Shown: one piece after another, positions 1 to 11,691 of the stretch
Layout of the letters: every line of letters begins with the position of its first letter
Numbering within the stretch: the first letter of the stretch is position 1
Program-made: the position numbers and the translations under genes
Notes under the pieces: model-generated
Seen by the model: only the letters and a program-made list of their open reading frames with translations
Database searches by the model: none
Told to the model about the DNA's origin: nothing
NCBI GenBank assembly: GCA_029204225.1
Contig: CM055109.1
Coordinates: 28,600,861-28,664,860, forward strand
Origin: Diphasiastrum complanatum
Lineage: Eukaryota > Streptophyta > Lycopodiopsida > Lycopodiales > Lycopodiaceae
Reading direction: 5' to 3'
Length of the DNA stretch: 64,000 nt

Positions 1-54
<54 letters not shown>

Positions 55-75
55 TCCCGCCCTCTTTCTCTCATC
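1..75. repeat. TC-rich microsatellite at window edge
   Basis: Nearly pure TC dinucleotide repeat for the first 50 bases, with one TG interruption at about 21, grading into imperfect CT/CCT sequence. It starts at the window edge, so its true length is unknown. Confidence 0.97.
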
Positions 76-544
76 TCGGGCTTCTCGGGCTTCTGCGGAA
101 CAGTCCGCTGCCCGCGCGCCCCCTTTTTTTTTTTTTTTAAAAACACGTCCGGGGCCCGGTCGCGTCCAGAAAAGAATTTCAAATTTTTTTTTGGACGCGT
201 CCGACCCTGCGTCCGGGGGTCGGACGCGTCTGGGTCCGAGCGTCGGACGCGGACGTGAAAAGGCCGCGTCCGGCCCGGACCCTCGTGTCTGCTAAGGAAG
301 CGACCCCTGCGTCCGAACGCGCGTCCGCATCCGGACGTGGACGTGCAGGGGTGCGTCCGGGAATCCGGACGCGTCCGATTTTTTTTTTTTTTTTTTTAAT
401 TTTTTTTTAGAGTTATTTAGCATAAAAACAAAAAGAAATAAAAAAAAATATGGACGCGTCCGACCCCGCGTCCGGGGGTCAAACGCGACCGGGTCCGGAC
501 GCTGGACGCGGACGCGGAATGTCCGGCCCGGACCCTCATGTCTG

Positions 545-546
<2 letters not shown>
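76..546. repeat. CpG-rich direct repeats separated by poly-T tracts
   Basis: A stretch far richer in G+C and CpG than the rest of the window, built from variants of the palindromic word ggacgcgtcc. About 100 bp at 192-292 recurs at 450-546 in the same order (ggacgcgtccgacc, then gcgtccgggggtc, then cggcccggaccctc, then tgtctg), giving a period of about 258 bp. Poly-T runs lie at about 125-138, 184-191 and 380-397. No ORF is credible here. It could be a CpG-rich satellite or minus-strand retroposon copies with A tails; neither can be settled. Confidence 0.7.

Positions 547-592
<46 letters not shown>
547..592. repeat. (TA)n microsatellite
   Basis: About 23 uninterrupted TA units immediately downstream of the second CpG-rich repeat copy. 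Confidence 0.97.
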
Positions 593-596
<4 letters not shown>

Positions 597-1663
597 ACTA
601 AATGATCTTTTAATCCTATTATTTAAAATGATGCTTAATCCGATCCTTATGCTCCTTGGATCAGTTTTCTGTTGGATCAAAACTAGCATATAAATACTGG
701 GTCGAAATGCTGTCTGGATTGAAATTGTTTGATATTGGGCTGAAATCGAATACCGATACTGGGGCAGGGTCGGAAGGGGTTGAGGCTCATTGTTCTAGCA
801 AGGCAACGTGGTTTCGATATCAATCCTTCTTAACGATCAATGATACTGCATAATAATTTCAGAGCTGTGATGTATTATAAGATATTGTTGAACTCTACAG
901 GGAAATCATACTTCGCCACCAATTTTGTGCCCTAGTTCGAACAAATATCAGGAGATTATTTCTTTTGCTAAACTAAGCCACTAACTTCCTGTAAAAAAAT
1001 GGGAAAAAAAATAAATCACAAAAAAGTTGCTCCATACATACGAAATGTGGCATACTTACTTTTGAAATGTTAGCAAACCGTGCATCTGTGCATCTATGCG
1101 TTGTAGGACTTCATACACTCGGAATATTGGGAGGGAGAGAGCCTATTTCCTTTCTTGTTTTGATTCTCTTTAGAAGAATAACTTTTCTATGGATTTGGCA
1201 ATGAAAATCTTCTTGGTTCAGAAAAAATACTTAATTCTATTTGTTTTCAAAGTGTTTTCATTTCCTTTTCAGAATAAATTGATATCACCCAACCCACCCT
1301 TGGTCACACTCTCAATTCGTTGAGTAAATTTTTGAAAAAGATTTATTTCTTTTGAGGTACGTCTGGTACCATGTTTGCATCTCTCTCTCTCTCACACACA
1401 CATGTTTGTTTGTTCACCTGATTTAATTTATCATTTGCAGCATTCTCTGCTAGATTGGCTACTAGGATAAGGATGCCAAGATCAAGGTCCTATGATTCTT
1501 GGATGTGCTTTTTATGATGGAAAGTGTCAGATCATTTTGGGAATTTTGGATTGTGTTTCGTTGACTATTCACTATGGCATTTGCAGTTTTATCTACTCTT
1601 ATGTACATTTAGATAATTCATCTAAGCAATCATTGACTTGTTTTTTGGGCATGGATTGTGTAG
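593..1663 (+). other. AT-rich upstream sequence, probably intronic to the spatacsin-like gene
   Basis: No exon can be recognised with confidence. The right end is a good 3' splice site: a T-rich tract at about 1631-1650, then tgtgtag ending at 1663. Another acceptor-like tttgcag lies at 1434-1440, but the frames after it close quickly. The upstream exons of the gene may be outside the window or separated by repeats. Confidence 0.45.
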
Positions 1664-2416
1664 GTATTTAGTCACTTCAACATGGCACACGAAATGGCAG
1701 CTTTGTTGGAGTCAAGGGCACGAAAAGGGTTGTTGCAACATTGGGTAGCGAGACACGATTTTGATCAAAATGAAGAGCTGCTGGAGATAATGAGATTCTT
1801 TGTGGAAGCTTCGGAAGTATATGGGGGGATTGATTGTGGCAACAGAACTAGATGGTGCTGCGCACAAGCGTCCTTGATTTCTTTGCAGCTCCGTATGCCC
1901 GAAAGCACATGGTTGAATCTGACAGACACAAATGCGCGGAGGCTGCTTGTGGAGCAGCGACGCTTTCAAGAAGCTCTTATTGTTGCCGAAGCCTATGGAT
2001 TGAATCAATCGGCTGAGTGGGTGCCTGTTCTATGGTATCAAATGTCCTCAGCAGGGTGGATTGAACAGTTTCTAAGTGAATTTGTGATCTCACTTCCTCT
2101 TCCCGGCAATATGTTGATGGAACTAGCAAGATTCTATCGTGCCGAAGTAACAGCTCGCGGTGATCAGGTGAATTTCTCAAAGTGGCTGACTCCTGGGGGT
2201 ATGCCTTCGGAATTGCCCCGCTATTTGGGAAAATCCTTCAGATCTATCCTGAAGCATGTGCGTGATATTCGCCTTCGCATCCAGCTCGCAACTGTAGCAA
2301 CTGGCTTTCCTGACGTTGTGGATGCTTGCATGCGTACGCTGGACAAGGTGCCTGACACGGCGGGACCGCTGATCCTCAAAAAGGGACATGGTGGCACATA
2401 TGTTCCACTGATGTAG
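1664..2416 (+). CDS. Spatacsin-like protein, C-terminal (last) exon
   Basis: This is the last exon of a plant homologue of spatacsin (human SPG11; plant spatacsin carboxy-terminus proteins). In animals spatacsin acts in lysosome recycling with spastizin and AP-5; the plant role is poorly known. From 1664 the frame reads V-F-S-H-F-N, then Met at 1682, and stays open to the stop at 2414-2416, about 250 residues. Segments typical of the plant family are MAHEMAALLESRA, FQEALIVAEAYGLNQ, ARFYRAEV.ARGDQ, the LRIQLATVATGF-like stretch and the terminal KKGHGG.YVPLM. The Met at 1682 is probably internal, because the codons between the splice acceptor (ag at 1662-1663) and that Met also match the family. 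Full proteins are thousands of residues long, so this is only the 3' end. No stop or frameshift is seen. A retained 3' gene fragment rather than a live gene cannot be excluded without the upstream exons. Confidence 0.88.
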   Translation, partial: VFSHFNMAHEMAALLESRARKGLLQHWVARHDFDQNEELLEIMRFFVEASEVYGGIDCGNRTRWCCAQASLISLQLRMPESTWLNLTDTNARRLLVEQRRFQEALIVAEAYGLNQSAEWVPVLWYQMSSAGWIEQFLSEFVISLPLPGNMLMELARFYRAEVTARGDQVNFSKWLTPGGMPSELPRYLGKSFRSILKHVRDIRLRIQLATVATGFPDVVDACMRTLDKVPDTAGPLILKKGHGGTYVPLM

Positions 2417-5260
2417 CTAATGCTGTTGCTAAATCGGATGTGGGTTTTGTTTATCGGCTGATTGGAAGCTAGATTGGACATGGGTTTTGTTGTATCAGCT
2501 CATTTTGAAGCGGCATTCCAGTGCTGTATATATTACATGTTGCTATCATACTACACCTGCTCACAAAAATTAGAGAATTGCTATCTTTTTTGCAAGCCTT
2601 CTTCGCCAGGGAGCTCACCCTTTGCCAAGGAGCCTTTCTTTAGATTGTCATCATAGGTTTTCGGAGTTGTGATCATCAGCAATCGATTTATGGGTAAGAT
2701 TATTTTTTCTCTCACGAAAGTTTTGTGTATCATAGAAGAGTTCCATTTGTTGTTACAATAAGGTTTCAATGGAACCAGGGGCCTCCATTTTTGTATATTC
2801 AAAAATATCGACGGAAACATTCTTTATGTAGAAACATTTTCCTTATATTCAATAATAAGAGTTTTTATTCATGGTGCAATCCAGCTGTGGAATCACATCT
2901 AGATTTTTTACTAAAATAATGAACGTAACTAAATTATGACGGTTTTGGCAATTAGGTTTCCTAAAGATCCATTGGGAAAGCAAGTGAAAGTTTTATTAGC
3001 TTGCAGCTCGTTTGCTAGTTATTTGATTAGATTAGATCTCTATATTAGTGAGCTCATGTTTTGTTGCATTTAATGTTGGAGCAATTGTTGGATTGAATAT
3101 TGGATCCAGTGTTGATATTGTGCATATTCAGCTAATAAAGCTTTCACCTATTGTGCACCCATGTCTGGAAGTGCAGCTGTCTGTTTTTTGCAAAGCAATG
3201 CTTATCTACGTTTCCAAGATCAAACATTGGCTTGGAAATTAGTTGTATCACACACATACCCATTGTTTGTGTGAATCCAGCGATTTGTCGTTCTTCCTCA
3301 TGTTGAGTAGCAGGCCATACGACTTTTCAGATTGGCATTTTATGAAGGTTTCAGTTAAACTTACACCTGCCACTGTCATTCACTTGATCAGTATTTGTGA
3401 TCTACCAACATGCCCGTGCTACACTTTTATCATCCAACACAAGAGAGTCATTAATATATTCTTAGAATGAAGAAATAGCTTGTAGGATGTTCTATTTTGT
3501 AAATTTAGATATCTATTGGGGGTCATGACCAATACCTCAAATTTTTGACAAAATAAATCTCTTGTGACAAATAGTAATTGGCATTATTCCATATATACAG
3601 TCGCACTATGGTCAAGCCGATCTAGTTGGTTTCATATCTTCCCTTTGGAATTGCATGCGTCCCATACCACGGGTTCTTCCTCCAAAAAACCCTCCACTTC
3701 CCAATCTAATCGTCCAAAAATCAATTTTTGAAAATCCTCATATAACTAAGAGTTTAGAATGATGTTATTATGGGAAGATCTCAAGAATTTTCCAAAATTT
3801 CAACTTCATAGTACAAATTCGGGCTCATGTTTTCTTTCACTATTTTTTCAAATCTCTATGGTCACTGAAGGAAATATTGTCTTAAGAAATAGGAAAGAAT
3901 GAGTAGAATTTTTGTTTTTGCACTTACGAACAAATTTTAGTACGGTGATTCAACTAGAAAATCAAACTTTCGAATAAGCTCTGCCCATCGGGCCTTACAA
4001 TCGTTTCAGACACAGTTGAGTTGGGGTTTTTGAGTAGCTTACAATTAGTTATCGGTTTCTTGTTTTGGACTTTTGGTGTTTACCGCCATCTAAAACAGTC
4101 GAAAGATATTTTTTTCCCCCTTTCATATAGGCTTTATGATTTCAATTTACAAGGGTATTGGACCAGTAGTTTTGGCCAACACATTGGGAATTCTTGGACA
4201 TAGTGCTATACTCTGAAAGCAACTTTCCTTTTCAAGTATCAGATTCACAACCCAAGAAGCACTTTGAAGAGAGAAGAAAATACCGATAGCTGGGCGCCTT
4301 ACCCTTTACGGCCATCAATCGTTACTACGCTTCATTTTCTGCTGATAGCAAGGCGGATTTGCCCTCTCAGCATACACATTACCCATAATTTTTTTAGCTT
4401 CATATTCTTCTTCTTAGGTGGTTTGCGGCTTTCACAGGTTATTGACAAGCAGCTGAAAACAGAAGCCAGCAAGCATTAGGCTCAAGCCTACTCCTATCCT
4501 TAGTTCTAAACAATTCATCATTCTCAGTTCATGTTCAATAATCATGAGTATACTTGTCATAAGATTTTTAACCAAAGAATAAAAGGATAAAGAGAGTTTT
4601 TCTGCTGTACTTATGTAAAAGCTGCAAATTAACATTCAACCGCATGTCTTTTTCTGCTACTGAATCACGTTTTGCTCAATAAAAGTTCTTTATAGCAACT
4701 CTGAACAATTTCACAACACCTCTTAAAAAGATGTTGCAATTGTGAAAAGAAACTCCCTTTTTCAAAAACTAGAAACTTGAACTTGCTAAAAACCAGCAAG
4801 ATTCAATAGGACAACACTCCTAATCAAAAGCATTGGAAAACTGAAGATTTATTCTTGAAAGCACAAACAATTAGTTCCTTTGAAATGCATTAATGTCAGC
4901 CTAACATAAGAGTCATAATTTGCACAAAGGCAGTCAATAGCTCCCCTAATTACTCAAATAATCCGCCTCACATTCAAAAGGAAAGTGCAAAAGCAACTTG
5001 ATAACTTGTATCAAGAAAATTTCTTGGTGGTAAAACAGATTCAATCTACTTCTAGTTTTACTTTTCAACAGACTGATTTTCAATGTCGATGCAAAAAAAT
5101 CCTCTCGAAATTGCAAAATTGGGAAAATAATAAAGTGAATCAAACCACCAAGATGTTGCTCCCACTTTTGCTCCTTTTTCCAAGAATGAAGACCCGATCT
5201 CGCAAGATGCACCCTTCAATTCCTTTTGTGTGCTTCATGTCAGCAATTCGTCCTAGCTTT
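2417..5260. other. 3' flank of the spatacsin-like gene; no further gene seen
   Basis: AT-rich sequence whose first few hundred bases should hold the 3' UTR. No single poly(A) signal stands out; aataa-type words occur near 2758 and 2850. The short open frames show no recognisable domain, codon pattern or splice context. The right end probably includes truncated internal sequence of the minus-strand LTR element whose PBS lies at 5261-5273. Confidence 0.5.
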
Positions 5261-5905
5261 GACCCTGATACCACTATGAAGACCTCCACTGAGGATCAAA
5301 GACTAGGATGTTGAAACCCATAGAAGAAAGGGAATTGGATGGTCGACAAACCTACCCAACCAAACCTAGATCGAACAGATCTAGCCACCCAACCTACAGA
5401 TCAACCAATGCTCAATAGGATAGAGCATATTGCTACAATCACCACAATCACGCATACACTTGTGAGAGTTCTATGGGTATACTTATACTCTCCAAGGCCC
5501 ATGCACCACTAGTAGTGCATTGTGACACCTCACTAGACATATATGCAACCTAATTGGGCCACATCATCCAATTTCCCTATGAGTCATTAATAGACCCATA
5601 AAAATTTACCATCTTGAGTTATAGGCCTCCGACCATTAATTATGACCATATACACATGAGGGCCCCAAACTCCTCATAATAATAATCAAATTAAAAGTTG
5701 AGGTAGGCCTACTGACCTCCTAACGAATAATAATTCGAGATTAGTCCAATCGTGGGCATGATAGTGCCCTCAACTATTTGCGTAAGTGCTCGTCAGGAAG
5801 AACCATAGCTACATTTAGTACATCTCCATTGTGATCTTAGACTCTAAATTTTCCAAGTGTCTTTCAAACATTCACTTACAACACCCACTACTTTTTTTCC
5901 CAACA
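5261..5905 (-). mobile_element. LTR remnant with initiator-Met-type PBS, minus strand
   Basis: Read on the minus strand, a candidate LTR begins with TGTTGGGAAAAAAAG at 5905 and ends in CA at 5277. It is followed after three bases by tggtatcagggtc (complement of 5261-5273), close to the initiator-Met PBS TGGTATCAGAGC. That order is LTR then PBS, as in a 5' LTR. No gag or pol coding sequence follows to the left, and no partner LTR was found, so it is a truncated or non-autonomous element of unknown superfamily. Confidence 0.5.
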
Positions 5906-6066
5906 ATAGGTAAAGTGTCTAGGTAGAGGGCTCGAGTTCCAAGGTGCTTGTGGATTGAACGGGGCCCTATCTTCCGACATGGATCTTGACGTGAATTAGA
6001 TGCATTACAATGGGGTTGAATTCAGGCCCCATATCTTCCGACAAGCATCCTACACGATGTGAATTA

Positions 6067-7091
6067 TGTTAAAATTGTGATCTATGATTATTTGTACATA
6101 ACTTGATCCCACACGTGTGGAGTCTGTTCCCACGTGTGGATGGTAGTGTTAAATGCATTTATTTTTAGTTAGATAGAAAAATTCTTGTTTGACATAAGTG
6201 TGAACTAGTGAAAAGCTAGTCAAGTAGGAAATTGCCATTTGGCACCATTTTACTAGTTGATCAATCATTCCCATGTGAATAATGGATGGTTCCCATGTGT
6301 GAGAGGCTGTTCCCACGTGTGTACATATCTAGAAAATATTAGTAGCTTATTATAGGAGTCGATTTTGTAAGCTACTAAAAGTTAGGGAAATCACCTCAAA
6401 TCAAGGAAAATCATGGTGAGGCAATGGTACCAAGTTAGGAATCAAAGAAGTGGGTGCTTATCTAGCATTGATTAGTGGATCTGAAGTGATGTGGCATTCC
6501 CCACATGTGACAGGCCTATTGAGTTAGCATATCAGGTCGAAATGTACTCGATATATATATATATATATATATATCATCATCATCATCATCATCATCATCA
6601 TCGTCATCATTGTGAATATGAAATTTGATGAGAGATCTTGATTTTGAGGGAAATCCATGTTATTTTCACTATTTGTGATCTTTTGCATTGAATGCTATCC
6701 ATAGGTAATTTACTTCACTCTTTGTCCATTGTCCGTGCAATGACATGTTTTCACACATGTGAGACCGCTCATCCATTAGTTTGATCAATTTACATGTTGT
6801 TCTTGCTAGTTAAGTGCATAAAATTGATCTAGATCAAGATCTAAGCATTAGATTAGTGGATGATCAATCTAACTAGCATCCAACGCCTCTTGTGTATCTA
6901 TTGTAGATCTATTCTTGGGACATATTGGGTTTAGGTTACCAGCTTCTTTCTTCTCCTCTTACTTCACATGGCATGGCTTGTGGGCTAGATCCAGGTTTGA
7001 TCTAGGATTGGTTGGGTGGTTTGGCTCCATTGTCTCTCTTATTGTGTTCTCCTATCCTCATCTTAGGGGTTTATCCCTTATGGTCTTTACA
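6067..7091 (+). mobile_element. Candidate 5' LTR of a truncated retrotransposon
   Basis: A TGTTAAAATTG start at 6067 and an ACA end at 7091 sit directly before a perfect 12-base initiator-Met PBS. The interior has repeated ACGT-core words (cccacacgtgtggag, cccacgtgtgg, cccacgtgtg) as in the LTR of the Copia at 23.5 kb, plus a (TA)(CAT) microsatellite. The right end is well supported by the PBS; the left end is a guess because no partner LTR exists in the window. Confidence 0.42.
6549..6609. repeat. Compound (TA)n(CAT)n microsatellite
   Basis: About 12 TA units pass directly into about ten CAT/ATC trinucleotide units with one CGT interruption. It lies inside the candidate LTR at 6067-7091. 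Confidence 0.95.
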
Positions 7092-7092
7092 T

Positions 7093-7104
7093 TGGTATCA
7101 GAGC
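7093..7104 (+). promoter_or_regulatory. Primer binding site (initiator Met tRNA type)
   Basis: tggtatcagagc is the perfect 12-base complement expected for the 3' end of plant initiator tRNA-Met, one base after the ACA end of the candidate LTR. It would prime minus-strand DNA synthesis. Confidence 0.75.
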
Positions 7105-7841
7105 TCGACTAAGATGCGGTCTTGGATAGGATGGTAGCAAGCTCTACATCAGATTGGAAGAAGGAAGCACTTGGATTAACGTCCCGGAATGGAGTGCTGA
7201 TTTCTCAAGGGGAATTGGTTTTGGATTCACTAATTCGTGATGAAGCATGTTGCCAAAAGTGGTGGTAGAATGCTTTTCCCACTAGTTTTGGTTTTGTATG
7301 ATTCATTTTCTATTTCCTGGTTGCTTGAGAATTCCTATCGGATGTGGAATGGTTGGCTTGTTGCTAGATTTTGCGTATTAATGGAGGTTTTAATGACATG
7401 CAAAGATCCAGAATGTTAAGAGGTTGGATTCATATGGTTTCAGCTATGTTTATTGATAAATTGATTTAAGTATTGATTTATCCAGGAGCATAAATGGATT
7501 ATAGCTAAGAATATGTTGAATCTAACAAACTGCATGTTGAGGGTTGTGAATTAATTTACACAAATCCTCCTGTGAAGCCTGCAGTCTGTAAACATAGGAT
7601 GTAATTGCAAATGAAAGTCTCTATTAATAAGTAGAATTTAATGATTGAGATTGGTCTGAACTCCATCTCCCTAGAGATAATGTTCTCTGCAAAACAATTC
7701 TTTTTGTTGTTTTGTAGAACCATGGATGCTTTGGGAAGCATGGGATGTTCTTGGTTGAAAAACCCAGTTGAAGAATATTTTGGAAGGAAAACTGTTGCAC
7801 TCTTCACCTATAAGATTTCTGGTTGAACAGCTGAGTTGCAC
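7105..7841. other. Unassigned sequence between two retroelement remnants
   Basis: Expected to be internal sequence of the element primed at 7093, but no gag or pol similarity is visible. Short open frames at 7237-7419 and 7641-7826 have no recognisable domain. Homology to element B begins abruptly at about 7842. Confidence 0.4.
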
Positions 7842-8269
7842 TTAGGGATCCATTTGAATCTGAGATATAAAAAAAATAACAAAAATCGGTCAAATATGCC
7901 AGATTGGTCAAAAAAAGAGACAAAAAGCGTCATCAGAGCTGATAACTTTTTATCCTCTTTCAGGAAACCTTTGCCGAGTTGCAGACACCTTCGGTTTTGT
8001 TTACAAAACTTTTAGTTTGAAGGGCAAAGATTAATTCCCAGCAAATTTTTAGAAACATCAGAAAAATCGTCAAAAAACATTGAAAAATCGCCAAAACACT
8101 AAAAATACAGAAAAAGAACCTTCGTCCGATTCACTGTGCTTAGGTTGTTTTCATGCAAAACAAACAAGGGTGTTTAGAGTTAGCGCCATGAGAAACATTG
8201 AATATACATTTTAATGTCTTCAGATCTTCTGCTAAATGCCATCTATCAAATCTTAATATAGAAAAATGA

Positions 8270-9797
8270 AGATATCAGGATATGAGACAGTGGATTAAAC
8301 ATCTGCAAGAAGAAGAGGAGCTTGAAGCTGCTAAAGCAACAACTGAAGTTCATTCTTCACCATTGCAGCCGCCAAGAAATTTACGTATGGATATGAATGA
8401 TCAGTTACATCATCTTGAAGAACCCTTCACGATGACTGAACCAGAAGCATCGCATACATAACTACTCATGAACATTTTGTCTAGCAAGATTAATATTTCA
8501 TTGGGAGAGTTCTTGAAGTTGGTGCCAAAAGCAAAAGAAGTCTTAGCGCAAAAGTTAGCTTAACAAGAACCAGAAGTCCATTAGGTACCGCTTTTTTGTG
8601 CTGGATTTGAAGAATCTAACGAAGTTTTCCATGTTGGAGCCGCTTGGGAAAGTGAACAAAAAAATATCACTCTGCCGATACAACATAGACAATTTTTTTA
8701 AAGAAGTAGCCGTGATAGATGGAGGTTCAAGAGTTAACCAGATTTCTACAAAGCTATGTGCAAAATGGGGCCTTACAAAGATCAAGCCTGCTACTTTTGC
8801 TATTAAGCTAGCTGATCAAACGACAGTTTGTCCATGAGGAATGGTGGCAGATATACCTGTCAGAATTGCGGGAGTACAGTTTTTCATTACTTTTGTAGTG
8901 ATGGACTTACCAGAAGCGCCAAATGTCTATCGAATTCTATTAGGACGTCCATGGTTATGAGTTGCGCAAGTAATTCATAACTAGGGTACCGGAAAAATCA
9001 CTTTTGAAAATCGTGAACGTGCAGATAAAATTGATCCTACAACTTGGAATATCAAACCAGTGGTTCAAAAAGAGGATGACAATTCGTCAACAATGGATCA
9101 CACTTGTGACCGACCACAGAAAAATTTAGGAGTTCATTACGATTCTCAAACTGAAGCTCTTGCAATGATTGACTGTACATCAGGATATATGTGTCAACAA
9201 GATAATCAATCAGATTTGAGCAAGATTTCCTTATTAGATCGAACTTTGGATACACCAATCACGTTTCCACTGAACGTGCTGAATGCAGCATGGATATCAA
9301 CGGAACCTATACCAGATCCGATTGAGGATGAACTCGTTCCTGTGAGTCATGTCTTGACTTATGATGGTAATGCAGAACTTGCGGATGAGCAAATTCTAAA
9401 TCATATGGATCCGACCAGATTTGGAGTGCGTAATGTTCCTGATGAACTCATAGTAAAACCGCCCAAAGCAGTTATATTAAAGGAAGACAGGATCACAGGA
9501 TCGATTATGAAGAAACAAGCTAAGCAACATTATAATACGGTCCTGAAATGGGAAAATCCCCCTCAAAAGATTGATTCAGAGGAAGTGCCACCCTTATTGG
9601 ATAAAGGCAAAGGAAAAGTCGAGGATGATTCTTCAAGTCAGATGTCTAGTAAAACATCATCGTCTAGGAAGTCTTCACCTGTAAAAAAAGATTTATCATC
9701 TCGAAAGTCATCACCTCCACGATCAATTCCTGCTAAGAAGGCTAAGCGAAGATCCAAGACAAGTCCTTTCGAAAAAGAACAAACAGATGTAGTCTAG
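8270..9797 (+). pseudogene. Element A: gag C-terminal linker, protease and protease-RT connector (degenerate)
   Basis: The frame matching QDMRQWIKHLQEEEELEAA in B continues through a stop-ridden protease to a Lys/Ser-rich connector. The retropepsin core reads VIDGGSRVNQIS (about 8718-8753); the D-G-G-S form occurs in this branch of Ty3/gypsy proteases. Stops interrupt it at 8835-8837 and 8958-8960, and a TAG at about 8984 is shared with B. The connector (9060-9797) holds the conserved MDPTRFGVRNVP and a terminal SSRKSSPPRSIPAKKAKRRS tail, basic and serine-rich. The protease would have cut Gag-Pol in the particle; it is not functional now. Confidence 0.8.
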
Positions 9798-9803
9798 CAT
9801 GAT

Positions 9804-11691
9804 ATGCTTGAACATTTTAAACGTTATATACTAGATGATGTGGTTATCATGTTACCTAAAGCACATTGTGAACCTGAAGAACATATGTCGGAATCTAAAG
9901 AGGTTTACGATGGCCCAGCTAGGATGCAGCCAATGAATCTTGCCGAACCAGGAGAACTAGAAAAGATTGTACAAGTTATATCAAGCACTCCGATTGTTAT
10001 TTATTAAGTATCAAGATTGCTTTGCATGGACTTATCAAGATTTGAAGGGTATTCCGACATCAGTGATTGAACATACCATATCTTTAGTACCTGATGCAGT
10101 TTCAAAGGTTACAAAGTTCTATCGCTGTAATCTTAATGTGGCGGACCTGATAAAGAAAGAACTTCAGAGATTGCTTGATGTCGATTTCATTTATGAGATC
10201 GAGCATACCGAATGGATTTCACCGATTGTCATTGTTCCTAAGAAAAATGGAAAATTGCGGATCTGTGTGAATCTCAAAGCGTTGAACAAAGTGACGTGAA
10301 AGGATCACTTTCCGTTATCTTTTATTGAAAGCATTTTGGATCACCTTGCTGGAGCGGAAGCTTATAGTTTCATGGATGGATTTAGTGGTTACAACCAGGT
10401 TAAGATTGCACTTGCCGATCGCCATAAAACTGCTTTTGCAGTAGAATGGGACACCTATGCTTACAAAGTAATGCCGTTTGGACTCTGTAATGCACCAAGT
10501 TCATTCCAAAGAGTAATGCAATTTGCTTTTAAAGATTATCTGCAAAAATTTCTTGAAATTTACTTGGACGACTTGGGAGTTCATAGTATAGATACAGACC
10601 ACTTAGATCGATTGGAAAAAGTATTTGAAAGGTGCCGCAAATATCAGATTTCTCTAAATCCGGAAAAATGTCAGATATGGGTTTCCCACGGAGTTGTGTT
10701 TGGACATGTGATATCAAGACATGGTATTGCCACGGATTATTCTAAGATCAAAGTTATTGTGGAATTGCCACCGCCAGCAACAATTCGTGGAGTTTACGTT
10801 TTTATAGGTCATGCGAACTACTATCGAATCTTTATTATCTTCTTTGCGGATTTAGCACGACCTATATACAAACTGACTATTGTTCCTATTTGGACAGTAG
10901 AAGCGTTAGAGGCCTTTGAAAAATTAAAAAAAGCATTAATATCAACACCAATATTGCGTTCTCCAGATTGGACGATAGAGTTTCATGTTCATACGGATAC
11001 CTCAAAATATGCCATTGGATTAGTTTTGACGCAGCCAGGTGACTATAAGAAAGATTATCCTATACGATTTGCAAGCAGACAACTTACAGATCCAGAAAAG
11101 AATTATTCAACAACAGAATGCGAGGCATTAGCCATGATTTTCTCTGTTCGAAAATTTCGTCACTACCTCATAGAAACGCACTTTGCAGTTTATATGGATC
11201 ATCAACCGTTACTTTACTTGGTAAACAAGACATACAATACTAGACGTATTGCAAGATGGTTATTGTTATTGACTGAATTTGACTTTCGAATTGTGGTTCG
11301 AAAGGGCAAGCAACATTATCTAGCCGATCACATTTCGCGAATTGAATCCGCACCAGTTAATACTGAAGTGGATGATGAACTGCCAGATGCTGCATTGTTC
11401 TATGTTGAAGCAGTACATGAGTGGGCAACAGATATTGTTGAGTACCTGATGCTAGGACAACCGAATGACTCCCTGACAAAAGTACAGAAGAGACGATTGA
11501 TTCATAAGGCTCAACCTTATCAATTAATTGCAGGACAATTGTATCGTCGTAGATCTGATAATATTTTACGAAGGTGTGTTTTACTGCATGAAGTACCAGA
11601 TTTATTAATGTTTTCACATGCTGGCATGGGTGGAGGACACTTCTCTACATATATTATTGTTCGCAAACTTTTACAATCAGGTTGTTGGTAG
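9804..11691 (+). pseudogene. Element A: reverse transcriptase and RNase H (degenerate)
   Basis: Read with B as guide, this encodes RT then RNase H of a Ty3/gypsy polyprotein. RT blocks seen are WISPIVIVPKKNGKLRIC, then a TGA at 10297-10299 after LNKVT, then YSFMDGFSGYNQV, VMPFGLCNAPSSFQRVM and the catalytic EIYLDD at about 10556-10573. RNase H follows with FHVHTDTSKYAIGLVL, TECEALAM and the distal YMDHQPLLYL. A 24 bp deletion relative to B at about 9977 breaks the frame before RT. The frame ends at 11689-11691 inside the integrase zinc-binding region. It would have copied element RNA to DNA in virus-like particles. Confidence 0.9.

Noticed and set aside
1712-2481. Minus-strand frames of 67-98 codons over the spatacsin-like exon
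   Set aside because: Shadows of the plus-strand exon, which alone carries family motifs.
4985-5314. 109-codon plus-strand frame
   Set aside because: It crosses the minus-strand PBS and LTR end at 5261-5277 and has no domain.
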